This document shows, one piece after another, positions 1 through 6,859 of a DNA stretch of 18,916 nt (positions within the stretch are counted from its first letter, which is position 1; each line of letters opens with the position of its first letter). Below the pieces are notes generated by a model, which worked only from the letters and a program-made list of their open reading frames with translations, did not search any database and was not told where the DNA came from. Source of the DNA: Prevotella sp. UBA6447 (GTDB lineage: Bacteria > Bacteroidota > Bacteroidia > Bacteroidales > Bacteroidaceae); contig DJOD01000019.1 in the NCBI GenBank assembly GCA_002437115.1, positions 1 to 18,916 on the forward strand, read 5' to 3'. The translations under genes and the position numbers were made by a program.

Positions 1-71
1 CACACAAATCAACATAGACCCAGTACACAACCACCGTCCTTTCCTGGAAAAGCATCCTGCCAACCATAGCC

Positions 72-716
72 ATGAGCCTTCTGCCCATGTGCGCGTTGGC
101 CCAAAACGAGAGCTACCGTGTGTCTGTCATACCGCATGCTGGCACCACCATCTCCAAGATTAGCGGCGACTCTTTCGGCGACAGCGACTGGAAAGCAGGC
201 TACACGCTAGGAGCCGGCGTGGAAATCCCCCTGTCACAGTGTTGGTCTGTCATGACAGGAGCTGACTTCAGCCTAATTGGTGGTAACTATGGTGAACAAA
301 AAGGCCAAGACGAGACTTCCAAGAAAAAGCTCAACCTCACTTATGTCACCATCCCCGTTCAGATCAAGACCTATATCTCGGAGTTGGGCGGACTGTCGGT
401 CCGTCTGGGACTGCAGGCTGGCATTCTCGCTTCCGCAAAGGACGTAGAGAAGACCAAGACAAGATCTTCAGCGGATGAAAGCGCAGGAAAGTGGGTCACC
501 ACTAAAACATCGCAGGATGTGAGCGCGAGCTTCCGCAACTTTGTGACAGGCCTCACCATCGGCGCAGGCTATGAGTGGCGGCACGTCGTCGTCGATGCCA
601 CGTATTGCTACGAACTGAGGAAAGCCGCTGTTAACAAAAACACGGTTTACGCCAACACACCCACGGCGCACAACCACGCCATCTACATTACGGCGGGCTA
701 CAAGTTCACCTTATGA
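72..716 (+). CDS. Outer-membrane beta-barrel protein (porin family), start uncertain
   Basis: The product is about 214 residues. It has a hydrophobic N-terminus ending in CALAQ, a plausible signal peptidase I site, followed by alternating hydrophobic/polar strands (YRVSVIPHAGTTIS, YTLGAGVEIPL, LSVRLGLQAGI, FVTGLTIGAGYEW) and a C-terminal strand ending YKFTL. This is the pattern of the PorT/OMP_b-brl family of Bacteroidetes outer-membrane barrels; ligand and role are unknown. The first ATG is at 72, but it leaves a signal sequence of only about 11 residues with no basic n-region. The same frame stays open upstream to a TAG at 15-17 and encodes WKSILPTIA just before the ATG, which would complete a normal signal peptide, yet it contains no ATG, GTG or TTG. 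The true start may be a non-canonical codon or may have been lost by mutation. The gene converges on the ZIP transporter. Confidence 0.7.
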   Translation: MSLLPMCALAQNESYRVSVIPHAGTTISKISGDSFGDSDWKAGYTLGAGVEIPLSQCWSVMTGADFSLIGGNYGEQKGQDETSKKKLNLTYVTIPVQIKTYISELGGLSVRLGLQAGILASAKDVEKTKTRSSADESAGKWVTTKTSQDVSASFRNFVTGLTIGAGYEWRHVVVDATYCYELRKAAVNKNTVYANTPTAHNHAIYITAGYKFTL

Positions 717-742
717 GCAAAGGGCTGTTATTGTCGAACAGC

Positions 743-775
743 AATGTGTGAAATTCGTTTCTCATTTCACACATT
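743..775. terminator. Bidirectional terminator-like hairpin between convergent genes
   Basis: A perfect 12-bp inverted repeat (AATGTGTGAAAT at 743-754, ATTTCACACATT at 764-775) with a 9-nt loop. It lies 27 nt after the stop of the barrel gene and about 40 nt beyond the stop of the convergent ZIP gene, so it can serve both. The T-run is weak on both strands, so termination is inferred from the stem and its position. Confidence 0.6.
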
Positions 776-814
776 GGATGATCCTAACGTGTATGGGCCG
801 AAAGGCAGAGGGTG

Positions 815-1564
815 TCATTCGAACATTCGATCAAGCAGCAACAATGTCATGAAGCCCAGCAGCAACGCGTAAGTGGCCTGTTTCTGATAGCCGTGGGCAT
901 GCGTCTCCGGAATCATCTCATCGCTGGTGATATAGAGCATGGCTCCTCCTGCAAAACCGAGCATCACAGGAAGTAGCGAGGCCGACACGCTGCCAAGTCC
1001 AAAGCCTACCCACACGCCCACGACCTCAAGCAGGCCGACGGCCATGGCGATAGCGAAGGTTCACATGCGCTTCACGCCCGCCACGAGGAGCGGCGCGATA
1101 ACCACCATGCCCTCGGGCACGTTCTGCAGCGCGATGCCAACGCTCACCGCCCACGAAGCATCCTCACCATCGCTCATGCTGACACCTGCCGCCATGCCTT
1201 CAGGCAACTTGTGTAAGGCGATGGCCATCACAAAGAGCAACACGTGGTTGAGCGTGGCGTTGTGGCGATGCTCCTCGGCATCGAGCCCCGTGATGTGATG
1301 GAGGTGTGGGGTGACCAGGTCGAGCACGTTGAGAAACAACGCGCCTGCCATCACACCAGCGGCCACGAGCCACCACGGCGTGCTGTCCGACTCGAAGGCG
1401 GGAACTATCAAGCCGAGCGTGGCGGCCGCCAGCATGATGCCAGCACAATAGCCGAGCACGGTGTCGTTCCACATGTGGGAAAGCTTCTTGATCGCAAAAC
1501 CCAAGATGCTGCCTATGATTGTCGCACCGCACAACCCGACGGCACTAATCCATACGTTTGTCAT
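815..1564 (-). pseudogene. ZIP/GufA-family metal transporter interrupted by an in-frame TGA
   Basis: Reading 1564 down to 815 gives about 249 codons, the usual size of a bacterial ZIP transporter (zinc and other divalent metals, inner membrane). Both signature metal-site helices are visible: ALHKLPEGMAAG near residues 117-126 and ALQNVPEGMVV near 145-155. A later helix carries DEMIPETHAH. The frame is broken only at codon 168, a TGA at 1061-1063. The reading frame after it (TFAIAMAVGLLEVVGVWVGF) is the same frame and continues the expected helices, so this is a nonsense change and not a frameshift. I chose ATG 1564 because it is preceded by AAGG and begins the first helix (MTNVWISAVG); an in-frame upstream extension to 1684 lacks family features. 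The N-terminal 167 residues alone would lack the last helices, so the gene is probably non-functional, unless the TGA is a sequence error. Confidence 0.85.
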
Positions 1565-1627
1565 ACCTTCATGTCGTTTTTGCCTGGTTTTATACTCTTT
1601 ATTTTCTACCGTCTCCGTCACGTCTGC

Positions 1628-1635
1628 CAAAATTA
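1628..1635 (-). promoter_or_regulatory. Candidate -7 element for the ZIP gene
   Basis: On the minus strand this reads TAATTTTG, a match to the Bacteroidetes -7 consensus TAnnTTTG, about 64 nt upstream of the ATG at 1564. No clear -33 TTTG at the usual distance (one occurs about 24 nt upstream). Confidence 0.4.
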
Positions 1636-1888
1636 CAAAATATCCCGCGCTTCTAAAACCAAAAGGCGTCACAAACACCTGCATTTACCGACTTTTAGGT
1701 AATGCGGACAGGCGATTTCAGCAAAAAGTCATTTCAACGGGTGACGGCAAAAAGTTCACCGTTAAAGAACGATGAACCAATCTCATGTTTTCGCAACATG
1801 AATAATCCTTATTCCATTTAAGTTCCTGTTTAGCCAATAATCTCCAAATCTGCAACTTGCTGAATATTAGCCGATAGCTTACCGTGAA

Positions 1889-1927
1889 AAATAATAGCTA
1901 TTGTTTTCAAAATTTAAGCTATTATTT
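1889..1927 (-). terminator. AT-rich hairpin downstream of the phosphoesterase gene
   Basis: An 11-bp perfect inverted repeat (AAATAATAGCT at 1889-1899, AGCTATTATTT at 1917-1927). On the minus strand it is followed by a T-rich stretch (TTTTTCACGG). It lies about 95 nt beyond the phosphoesterase stop at 2023, consistent with an intrinsic terminator, although the stem is AT-rich and the 17-nt loop is long. Confidence 0.45.
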
Positions 1928-2022
1928 CTCACAAAAGAATCATAATCTCGTCGCGTATAAGATTTCGGTACGAGGTCAGCGCACGGCTTTGCCGCTTGCC
2001 ATAGCAAGAAAGCCCGCTTTGT

Positions 2023-3117
2023 TCATAGGGCGATGGTGGCATGCTCTCCCCATTTCAATCCTTTTCCTACATTCCAAAGACACTCCCTTGCAGTAAGCTT
2101 GTGCGTGTCGGTGTCAATGCAGACGAAGATGAACGAAAGCATACTTTCGTCAGCCGAAGAATAAACACCCTTCATAGGAGAGTCTACTCTAAAAATGGGC
2201 GTGGACACTCTTTGTGCATCCTCAGGCCATCGATAAAACTCGTTATAGTTCTCGTTGCCATGGAAATAAGCCTTAATTTGACTGTTCTTAGCCAAGAAGT
2301 CAGCCAGTTCGCCACGCTCCCTCACAGGCACATCCTTGCGGCTTCGCACACTTGATGTATCCGCCAGAAGGTTCTCGAAACGGTCTTCGGGGTTGAGGTC
2401 ATGCTTGCCATTGGGGTTGATGAAGTGCTTAGCCTCAACAGCAGGCTGGTCATGGACAAACAAGATGACAGGCGTTCGCGCACCCACTTGTGCCATATCC
2501 GCCGCTATCCATCGGCGTGTGGGCGTGTCGGGCCATATGCCTGCGAAAACGAAGTGCACACCTTTCAGCGTAAACGAATACCGCACTTTGTCTTTTCGAA
2601 AGTCGAACGATTCAGCTGTACGTGCTTTTTGGGGGTTCATCATCATGTTGAAAATCCCGGCCATGGCCGTTGCGTCACGTTCCGGACGCAGGGGGTCGCA
2701 CCAGCCTATGGCGTTACTTGCATCGTGATTGCCTGGCAGCAGGTAGAGCGGCGACTTGTTATCGTTGTTACATTTAACGTTGAGCAGGTTGGTCCAATCT
2801 CCCACAAACTGTTTCCACGAGTACGCGGCCGTCTGCACCCCAGGCTCCATGCGATTGGCGATGTCGCCTGTATTCGCCACAAAATCAACCATTCCGACCT
2901 TTTGTCCACCACATACGCCACCATCATTGGGCAACACGGTCTCGGGAAGAAGATTGATCTTCTCTATCATGGCACGACTGACCACTTGGGCCGAAACGCC
3001 CTCATGGCCACGGAAGGTACGCGAGAGACCATAGTGGCAGTCGGACACAAATACAAACTTGATTGTCTCCGCACTCATGGAGAGAGGCAAGAGAAAAATA
3101 AGAAAGAGCACACTCAT
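2023..3117 (-). CDS. Secreted calcineurin-like metallophosphoesterase
   Basis: A 364-residue protein predicted to hydrolyse phosphomono- or diesters in the periplasm or outside the cell; the substrate is not readable from sequence. It begins with a signal peptide (MSVLFLIFLLPLSMSA, cleaved near residue 16). Metallophosphoesterase motifs follow in order: SDCHYG with D26 and H28, NTGD with D85, LPGNHD with N130 and H131, then FVHDQP, and finally YFHGNENYN where the family usually has GHxH. I chose the ATG at 3117 over an upstream in-frame ATG at 3183 because it is preceded by GGGAGG at good spacing and opens directly into the signal peptide. It lies 128 nt after the lamin-tail lipoprotein gene on the same strand and is probably co-transcribed with it and the porin, suggesting release of phosphate from organic esters. 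Confidence 0.85.
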   Translation of the reverse strand: MSVLFLIFLLPLSMSAETIKFVFVSDCHYGLSRTFRGHEGVSAQVVSRAMIEKINLLPETVLPNDGGVCGGQKVGMVDFVANTGDIANRMEPGVQTAAYSWKQFVGDWTNLLNVKCNNDNKSPLYLLPGNHDASNAIGWCDPLRPERDATAMAGIFNMMMNPQKARTAESFDFRKDKVRYSFTLKGVHFVFAGIWPDTPTRRWIAADMAQVGARTPVILFVHDQPAVEAKHFINPNGKHDLNPEDRFENLLADTSSVRSRKDVPVRERGELADFLAKNSQIKAYFHGNENYNEFYRWPEDAQRVSTPIFRVDSPMKGVYSSADESMLSFIFVCIDTDTHKLTARECLWNVGKGLKWGEHATIAL

Positions 3118-3245
3118 CCGGCCTCCCTCATAGAAAGAGGCAGGAAGAATGGCTGAAAAACGACTTAATAAATGATGCGTCATAATTTCACGTTGGCCCT
3201 TCTAAGCCACTGTTAAATGTTGATAGTCAAAATGCAGTAACAACA

Positions 3246-4265
3246 CTAATTGTTCTCCTGTCCACGCGTTGCCTTGGCCACAATTTTCCAAGCTCCTGTG
3301 CCATTAGGCACACGAGCGTAGCTGCCTCCAGCTTCATGTTGCACGCCATCGCCTACGTCCTTGTTGCGGTCAAACTTGTCAATCACCATGCCGTCAGCCG
3401 CAACCAGCGTCAAGGCCACTTGTTTCTTGTTGGATATTCCAGCCTGGAGCTCGCCCGTGAGCGTGGCCACCACCACATACTCGCCTGGCTTGATGGTCTT
3501 GCCATTTGCAAAGGTGAAGATGACCTCATCGTTTCCGTCCTCATCCGTTTTCACGATCTTTGCGCCCGAGAGGTCCTTGTCGGCCTGCGAGTTATTGTAA
3601 AGTTCAAGCCAGTCATCGTCGGGATCCTGCTTACCGCACACCTCATTGATGACCAACTTGCCGCCGTCGCTTCCTCCACCAATTGCGGAAGAATCGCCGT
3701 TGGCCCCCCCGCGAGTGGCCTTGCCAGCAACAGTCCATGCCCCTGTGCCATCAGGAACGCGAGCATAACTGCCTCCTACCGCGTGCGATTTTCCCTCGCC
3801 CACGTTCTTGTCGCGGTCGAATTTGTCCATCACCTCGCCATTGGCAGCCACCAAGCGGAGTCCCACTTCCTTCGAGTTGGATATTCCAGCCTGGAGCTCA
3901 CCTGTGAGCGTGGCCACCACCACATACTCGCCTGGCTTGATGGTCTTGCCTTTTGCAAAGGTGAAGATGACCTCGTCCTTGCCTTCCTCGTCTGTCTTGA
4001 CAATATGCGCACCACTAAGGTCGGCCTCGTCTTTCGACGGATTGTAAAGTTCCAGCCAGTCGTCATCAGGATCTTGCTTGCCACAGATTTCATTGATGAC
4101 CACCTTTCCGCTTGTAGTCTCGCCTTCATCTGGCGTGAAGATATCACTCTCGCTGTCTGTCTTGCAACCTGAGAGTAGTGTGGTCAACAGGCATAGTGCG
4201 ATGAAAAGGAACCCTCTTCTTTTCCCAAGGCAGAGGCACCAAGATTTTCCTAAGTATTTATTCAT
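3246..4265 (-). CDS. Lipoprotein with two tandem lamin-tail (LTD) domains
   Basis: A 339-residue lipoprotein. The hydrophobic signal ends in LLSGC with the lipidated cysteine at residue 34, followed by an acidic linker. Two lamin-tail domains follow at about residues 54-186 and 203-335. Each starts VINE(I/V)CGKQDPDDDWLELYN and ends in a GSYARVP...GTGAW...KATRG segment; they are joined by a Gly/Ser linker. In bacteria, LTD domains occur on secreted and surface proteins, often beside nucleases or phosphoesterases, and are thought to mediate binding; no enzyme domain is present here. The gene starts 27 nt after the porin gene ends, so the two are almost surely one transcript. AAGGAA directly precedes the ATG. 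The two domains are nearly identical even at the DNA level. Confidence 0.85.
   Translation of the reverse strand: MNKYLGKSWCLCLGKRRGFLFIALCLLTTLLSGCKTDSESDIFTPDEGETTSGKVVINEICGKQDPDDDWLELYNPSKDEADLSGAHIVKTDEEGKDEVIFTFAKGKTIKPGEYVVVATLTGELQAGISNSKEVGLRLVAANGEVMDKFDRDKNVGEGKSHAVGGSYARVPDGTGAWTVAGKATRGGANGDSSAIGGGSDGGKLVINEVCGKQDPDDDWLELYNNSQADKDLSGAKIVKTDEDGNDEVIFTFANGKTIKPGEYVVVATLTGELQAGISNKKQVALTLVAADGMVIDKFDRNKDVGDGVQHEAGGSYARVPNGTGAWKIVAKATRGQENN
3261..4106 (-). repeat. 447-bp tandem duplication inside the lamin-tail gene
   Basis: Two copies (about 3708-4106 and 3261-3659 as coded) are offset by 447 bp, equal to 149 codons. The core around 3429-3532 matches the same positions plus 447 with only about three differences over roughly 100 nt. 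This level of DNA identity, including synonymous sites, points to a recent duplication or ongoing gene conversion. Confidence 0.85.
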
Positions 4266-4292
4266 TTCCTTGATTGTTGATTAACGGAATAA

Positions 4293-5663
4293 TTAGAATG
4301 CTGCCATGAGCCGAAGCTGCAAGATGTTGAAGTCGATCCCATCCTTTCGTGCTTTGCTGAGGGGCTGTCCGTCAACGGTTACATTTCCCTTCGCATCGGC
4401 ATACTTGTCGTTGTCCATGAACGTATAGTTGAGTCCTACGAGCAGGTTGGAGCGCGGATACCAGTTGAGGGAAAGCGAATAAGCCTTGGCCGCACCACCC
4501 GTGATCACGGCCCTCGCGTCGTGGAAGTCGTTCAGGTTCACGGTACTGTAATGCGCGGCTACTTCCAGGTTGCCACCCTTGCGTGTCACAGGCATGGGGC
4601 CAAACTCGGCATCTTCAGGCGAGTAGTGGCGTGCCTGGCCAAGGATCATGTATGAAGCCTTCGCATACCAACCATTGAACGTGGCGTTCTTCAAGTCATA
4701 CTTACGACCATTGTCCAATCCATAACGGTTGATGCTTGTGAAGACATACTCGCCGTAGGCCAGCCATTTGCGATGACGTAAAGCCAGTTCGTAGCCCAAC
4801 GTGTAGTAATGGTTCACGTTCTCCACTTCGGCATCCACGAAACGACGGTGGTCCACCTCGCTCTCGGGAAGCCCGCGAAACTCCACCATGCGGTTTTCCA
4901 TGCCCGTCCCATCGGGCGTGCGGTATGTGGCATAACCTCCGATATGGATGGTGGTCTCGTCGTTTTGCACAGGCGATACCGCCACACGACCCGTAAACGC
5001 GTAGCCGTCATCGCCACGGTTGCGCTCCTTCTGTATCAGGTCGGCCTGAGAGCCAAACACACCGCCCGAGGCCCACCAGTGATTTCCCCACGCCGTGAGT
5101 GAAGTTCCAAGATGACGTCCTGATGCAAAGATGTCGACAGGCATGGGGCGTTCCATGCTATTCAGATACTTTGAGCTGGTGACGCTCTCCATGCTCATAG
5201 GTTCCTTGAACTGCCCAGCCTTCACCCAAAGATGGTCGTTGAACTTATAACCAAGATACATATCCTTTATATCCACCTCGTTGTAAGCGAGGTCGAGGTC
5301 GAACTCGGCAAACCACTTCTCATATAACGTGGCCTTCACGGCCATACGCGCGCGACGCACAATCACGCCATTGCTAAAGCGGAACTTGCCGTCGTCGTCC
5401 TCAAGATCCTTATTGGTCTTCGACCGAAGGCCATCCACACTCTCGGTGGGGACGTAGCCTGCGGCATCTATGTAGATGCGGTTGTCCAGCCACCAATGGA
5501 AGTTGCCATTGGCTGTTTCAAAATGAAGTCTGCCGTTTTTCGTATAAGTCTTCATAGGCAACTTCTTCGTTGTAGTCATGTCATCGCCCTGGGCCAAGGC
5601 CGTGTTTGCGCAACAAGCCGCTGCAGCCAGCGCAAACAGTCGGATCTTTGTTTTCGTTTTCAT
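4293..5663 (-). CDS. Phosphate-selective porin O/P family outer-membrane channel
   Basis: A 456-residue outer-membrane barrel of the OprO/OprP family, expected to pass phosphate or other anions across the outer membrane. The signal peptide is MKTKTKIRLFALAAAACCANTALA, cleaved before QGDD. Family features include WWLDNRIYIDAAGY near the N-terminus, the run of strands VIVRRARMAVKATLYEKW and FAEFDLDLAYNEVDIKDMYLGYKF, the VKAGQFKEPMSMESVTSSKYL segment that typifies this family, and a C-terminal barrel signature ending LQLRLMAAF with terminal Phe. An upstream in-frame ATG at 5678 is possible, but ATG 5663 gives a cleaner basic n-region and a better distance from the -7 element at 5690-5697. It heads the porin, lamin-tail and phosphoesterase cluster and faces a divergent secreted-protein gene across a symmetric operator. 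Confidence 0.9.
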   Translation of the reverse strand: MKTKTKIRLFALAAAACCANTALAQGDDMTTTKKLPMKTYTKNGRLHFETANGNFHWWLDNRIYIDAAGYVPTESVDGLRSKTNKDLEDDDGKFRFSNGVIVRRARMAVKATLYEKWFAEFDLDLAYNEVDIKDMYLGYKFNDHLWVKAGQFKEPMSMESVTSSKYLNSMERPMPVDIFASGRHLGTSLTAWGNHWWASGGVFGSQADLIQKERNRGDDGYAFTGRVAVSPVQNDETTIHIGGYATYRTPDGTGMENRMVEFRGLPESEVDHRRFVDAEVENVNHYYTLGYELALRHRKWLAYGEYVFTSINRYGLDNGRKYDLKNATFNGWYAKASYMILGQARHYSPEDAEFGPMPVTRKGGNLEVAAHYSTVNLNDFHDARAVITGGAAKAYSLSLNWYPRSNLLVGLNYTFMDNDKYADAKGNVTVDGQPLSKARKDGIDFNILQLRLMAAF

Positions 5664-5689
5664 CTGAATCTTTATCATTATATTGCCGG

Positions 5690-5697
5690 CAAAATAA
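5690..5697 (-). promoter_or_regulatory. Candidate -7 element of the porin operon
   Basis: The minus strand reads TTATTTTG, one mismatch from TAnnTTTG. It is 26 nt upstream of the porin ATG at 5663 and 9 nt downstream of the last repeat of the symmetric operator. Its position mirrors that of the plus-strand -7 element at 5804-5811 about the centre 5750.5. Confidence 0.5.
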
Positions 5698-5706
5698 CGG
5701 CTATCT

Positions 5707-5794
5707 TATTACAAGGACATTTCGACCGTGTTACAAATCCGAGACCAAGCGCGCCTTAACCGCATCGTAACACGGATGAAACCAACGTGTAACA
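5707..5794. promoter_or_regulatory. Mirror-symmetric 11-bp-phased operator between divergent promoters (PhoB/PhoP-like)
   Basis: Toward the plus gene, 7-mers separated by 4 nt read CGTAACA (5766-5772), TGAAACC (5777-5783), TGTAACA (5788-5794). Nine nt later comes TATTTTTG. Toward the porin on the minus strand they read TGTAACA (5735-5729), CGAAATG (5724-5718), TGTAATA (5713-5707). Nine nt later comes TTATTTTG. Both arms are centred on 5750.5. Direct 7-mers at an 11-bp period ending about 10 bp before the core element are what OmpR/PhoB-family activators bind, and TGTAACA resembles the Bacillus PhoP box TTAACA. The phosphate-porin context suggests a phosphate-responsive regulator; that identity is inference. 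Confidence 0.6.
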
Positions 5795-5803
5795 ACAGGT
5801 TGG

Positions 5804-5811
5804 TATTTTTG
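5804..5811 (+). promoter_or_regulatory. -7 promoter element of the secreted-protein gene
   Basis: TATTTTTG is an exact match to TAnnTTTG, 25 nt upstream of the ATG at 5837. No -33 TTTG is present at the expected distance; that space is occupied by the operator repeats, as in activator-dependent promoters. Confidence 0.6.
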
Positions 5812-5836
5812 CCACGAATTAAAATGAAAAATAAGA

Positions 5837-6679
5837 ATGAGAACCAAAAAACTTACTCTTCACGCTGGTCTGCTTCTTGCAGCCATTACAGCCGCCGCAC
5901 CCGCCACCACTTTGTCGGCCGACAACGACGTGACATCAACGGTCACGATTTTCAGCGAAGACTTCGGTACCGCCGCTACCGATAAGGACGAGCCAATCGA
6001 AAGCCATGTGTGGACGAACAACCCATCGTCGATGTTCTCGTGGACTACGGCTACCGCCGATGACAACGTGAACGTGCGCAACAACAACCCTTCCGATTAC
6101 GAGGGGGCTTCGGCAAACGGTAATCTCTACTTCAAGGGCAACGCGTCTTTCACCATAACGGGCATCGCCACAGAAGGATACAACAATCTTGAGCTCTCAT
6201 TTGGTGCTTTCGGAAAGAATAAAGGTGATGTGAAAGGCATGACCGTAGACTGCAAAGCAGACGATGGCCAGGCTACACAAGTGGCCGACTTCACCAGCCT
6301 CGGACTCGACGAGGGTAAAAAGACCTGGAGCAAGGCAAAGGGCATCAAGTTGCCACAGCAGGCCAAAAGTCTTATGCTAACGTTCACCAGCAAGCTCAAT
6401 CTCGCTGACGACGGCGGCATACGTCTTGACGACATCACCGTTACCGGCGTTGACAAAACGACAAACGGCATTTCGCAGACGACGCAACGCCCCACCACTA
6501 TTGCCGTTTCAGGTAACACCATCAGCTACCAGGGCGATGCGCAGAAGGCTGAGGTCTACACGTTCGATGGTGCGAAAGTGGCCGAGGTGAACTCAGGAAG
6601 CTCCGTCACAATGGGTGTTCCAGGCGGTGTCTATGTGGTAAAGGCTGGCAAGGACGCCGTGAAAGTCGTCATTCGATAA
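5837..6679 (+). CDS. Secreted beta-sandwich protein with T9SS-like C-terminal tail
   Basis: A 280-residue exported protein. The signal peptide is MRTKKLTLHAGLLLAAITAAAPATTLSA, cut near residue 27-28. The middle (about 38-205) resembles the jelly-roll or CBM-like modules in Bacteroidetes surface proteins: IFSEDFGT, then NLYFKGNASFTITGIATEGY, NLELSFGAFG, and a closing GGIRLDDITVTG. The last 70 residues (IAVSGNTISYQGDAQKAEVYTFDGAKV ... GGVYVVKAGKDAVKVVIR, quoted in pieces) look like a type A sorting domain of the type IX secretion system. No catalytic motif is seen, so a binding or structural role is likely; function is unknown. It is divergent from the porin operon and shares the symmetric operator, which suggests co-regulation with phosphate uptake. 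A strong hairpin terminator follows. Confidence 0.75.
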   Translation: MRTKKLTLHAGLLLAAITAAAPATTLSADNDVTSTVTIFSEDFGTAATDKDEPIESHVWTNNPSSMFSWTTATADDNVNVRNNNPSDYEGASANGNLYFKGNASFTITGIATEGYNNLELSFGAFGKNKGDVKGMTVDCKADDGQATQVADFTSLGLDEGKKTWSKAKGIKLPQQAKSLMLTFTSKLNLADDGGIRLDDITVTGVDKTTNGISQTTQRPTTIAVSGNTISYQGDAQKAEVYTFDGAKVAEVNSGSSVTMGVPGGVYVVKAGKDAVKVVIR

Positions 6680-6726
6680 AGCTAACGCCACCTTATAGAA
6701 ATCACATACTTACAAGCATGATATCC

Positions 6727-6765
6727 GAAAGGGTATGTTTCTTACTTCAAGAGACATACCCTTTC
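6727..6765 (+). terminator. Strong hairpin terminator after the secreted-protein gene
   Basis: A 17-bp stem (left arm 6727-6743, GAAAGGGTATGTTTCTT; right arm 6749-6765) has one G-U pair and a 5-nt loop ACTTC. It lies 47 nt after the stop codon. The T-run is short, but the stem is long and nearly perfect. Confidence 0.75.
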
Positions 6766-6859
6766 TTCGTATAATTGTCGTTCCCACGAAATCCAGCATT
6801 TTACCTGGGATAACCAAGCAACCAAGGCGAAATTTTGCAAAAAGCCTTTCTGCCGCTTG

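Larger units (their letters stand above)
1565..2022. other. Intergenic region between ZIP and phosphoesterase genes
   Basis: About 460 nt without a convincing gene. Short open frames on the plus strand (for example 1461-1775 and 1884-2096) have no recognisable domain and partly overlie the real ZIP gene. The region holds the candidate ZIP promoter and, nearer the phosphoesterase end, an AT-rich hairpin. Confidence 0.6.

Noticed and set aside
1061..1063. Selenocysteine at the ZIP in-frame TGA
   Set aside because: ZIP transporters are not known selenoproteins and no convincing SECIS-like stem directly after the codon was found; a nonsense change is simpler.
2401..3156. 251-codon plus-strand open frame over the phosphoesterase
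   Set aside because: Antisense to a gene with clear catalytic motifs and signal peptide; no domain of its own.
3261..4106. CRISPR or short tandem repeat array
   Set aside because: The repetition is a two-copy 447-bp coding duplication, not short repeats with spacers; no CRISPR-like array occurs anywhere in the window.
3336..4172. 278-codon plus-strand open frame over the lamin-tail gene
   Set aside because: Antisense shadow of a duplicated gene; its apparent internal repeat only mirrors the LTD duplication.
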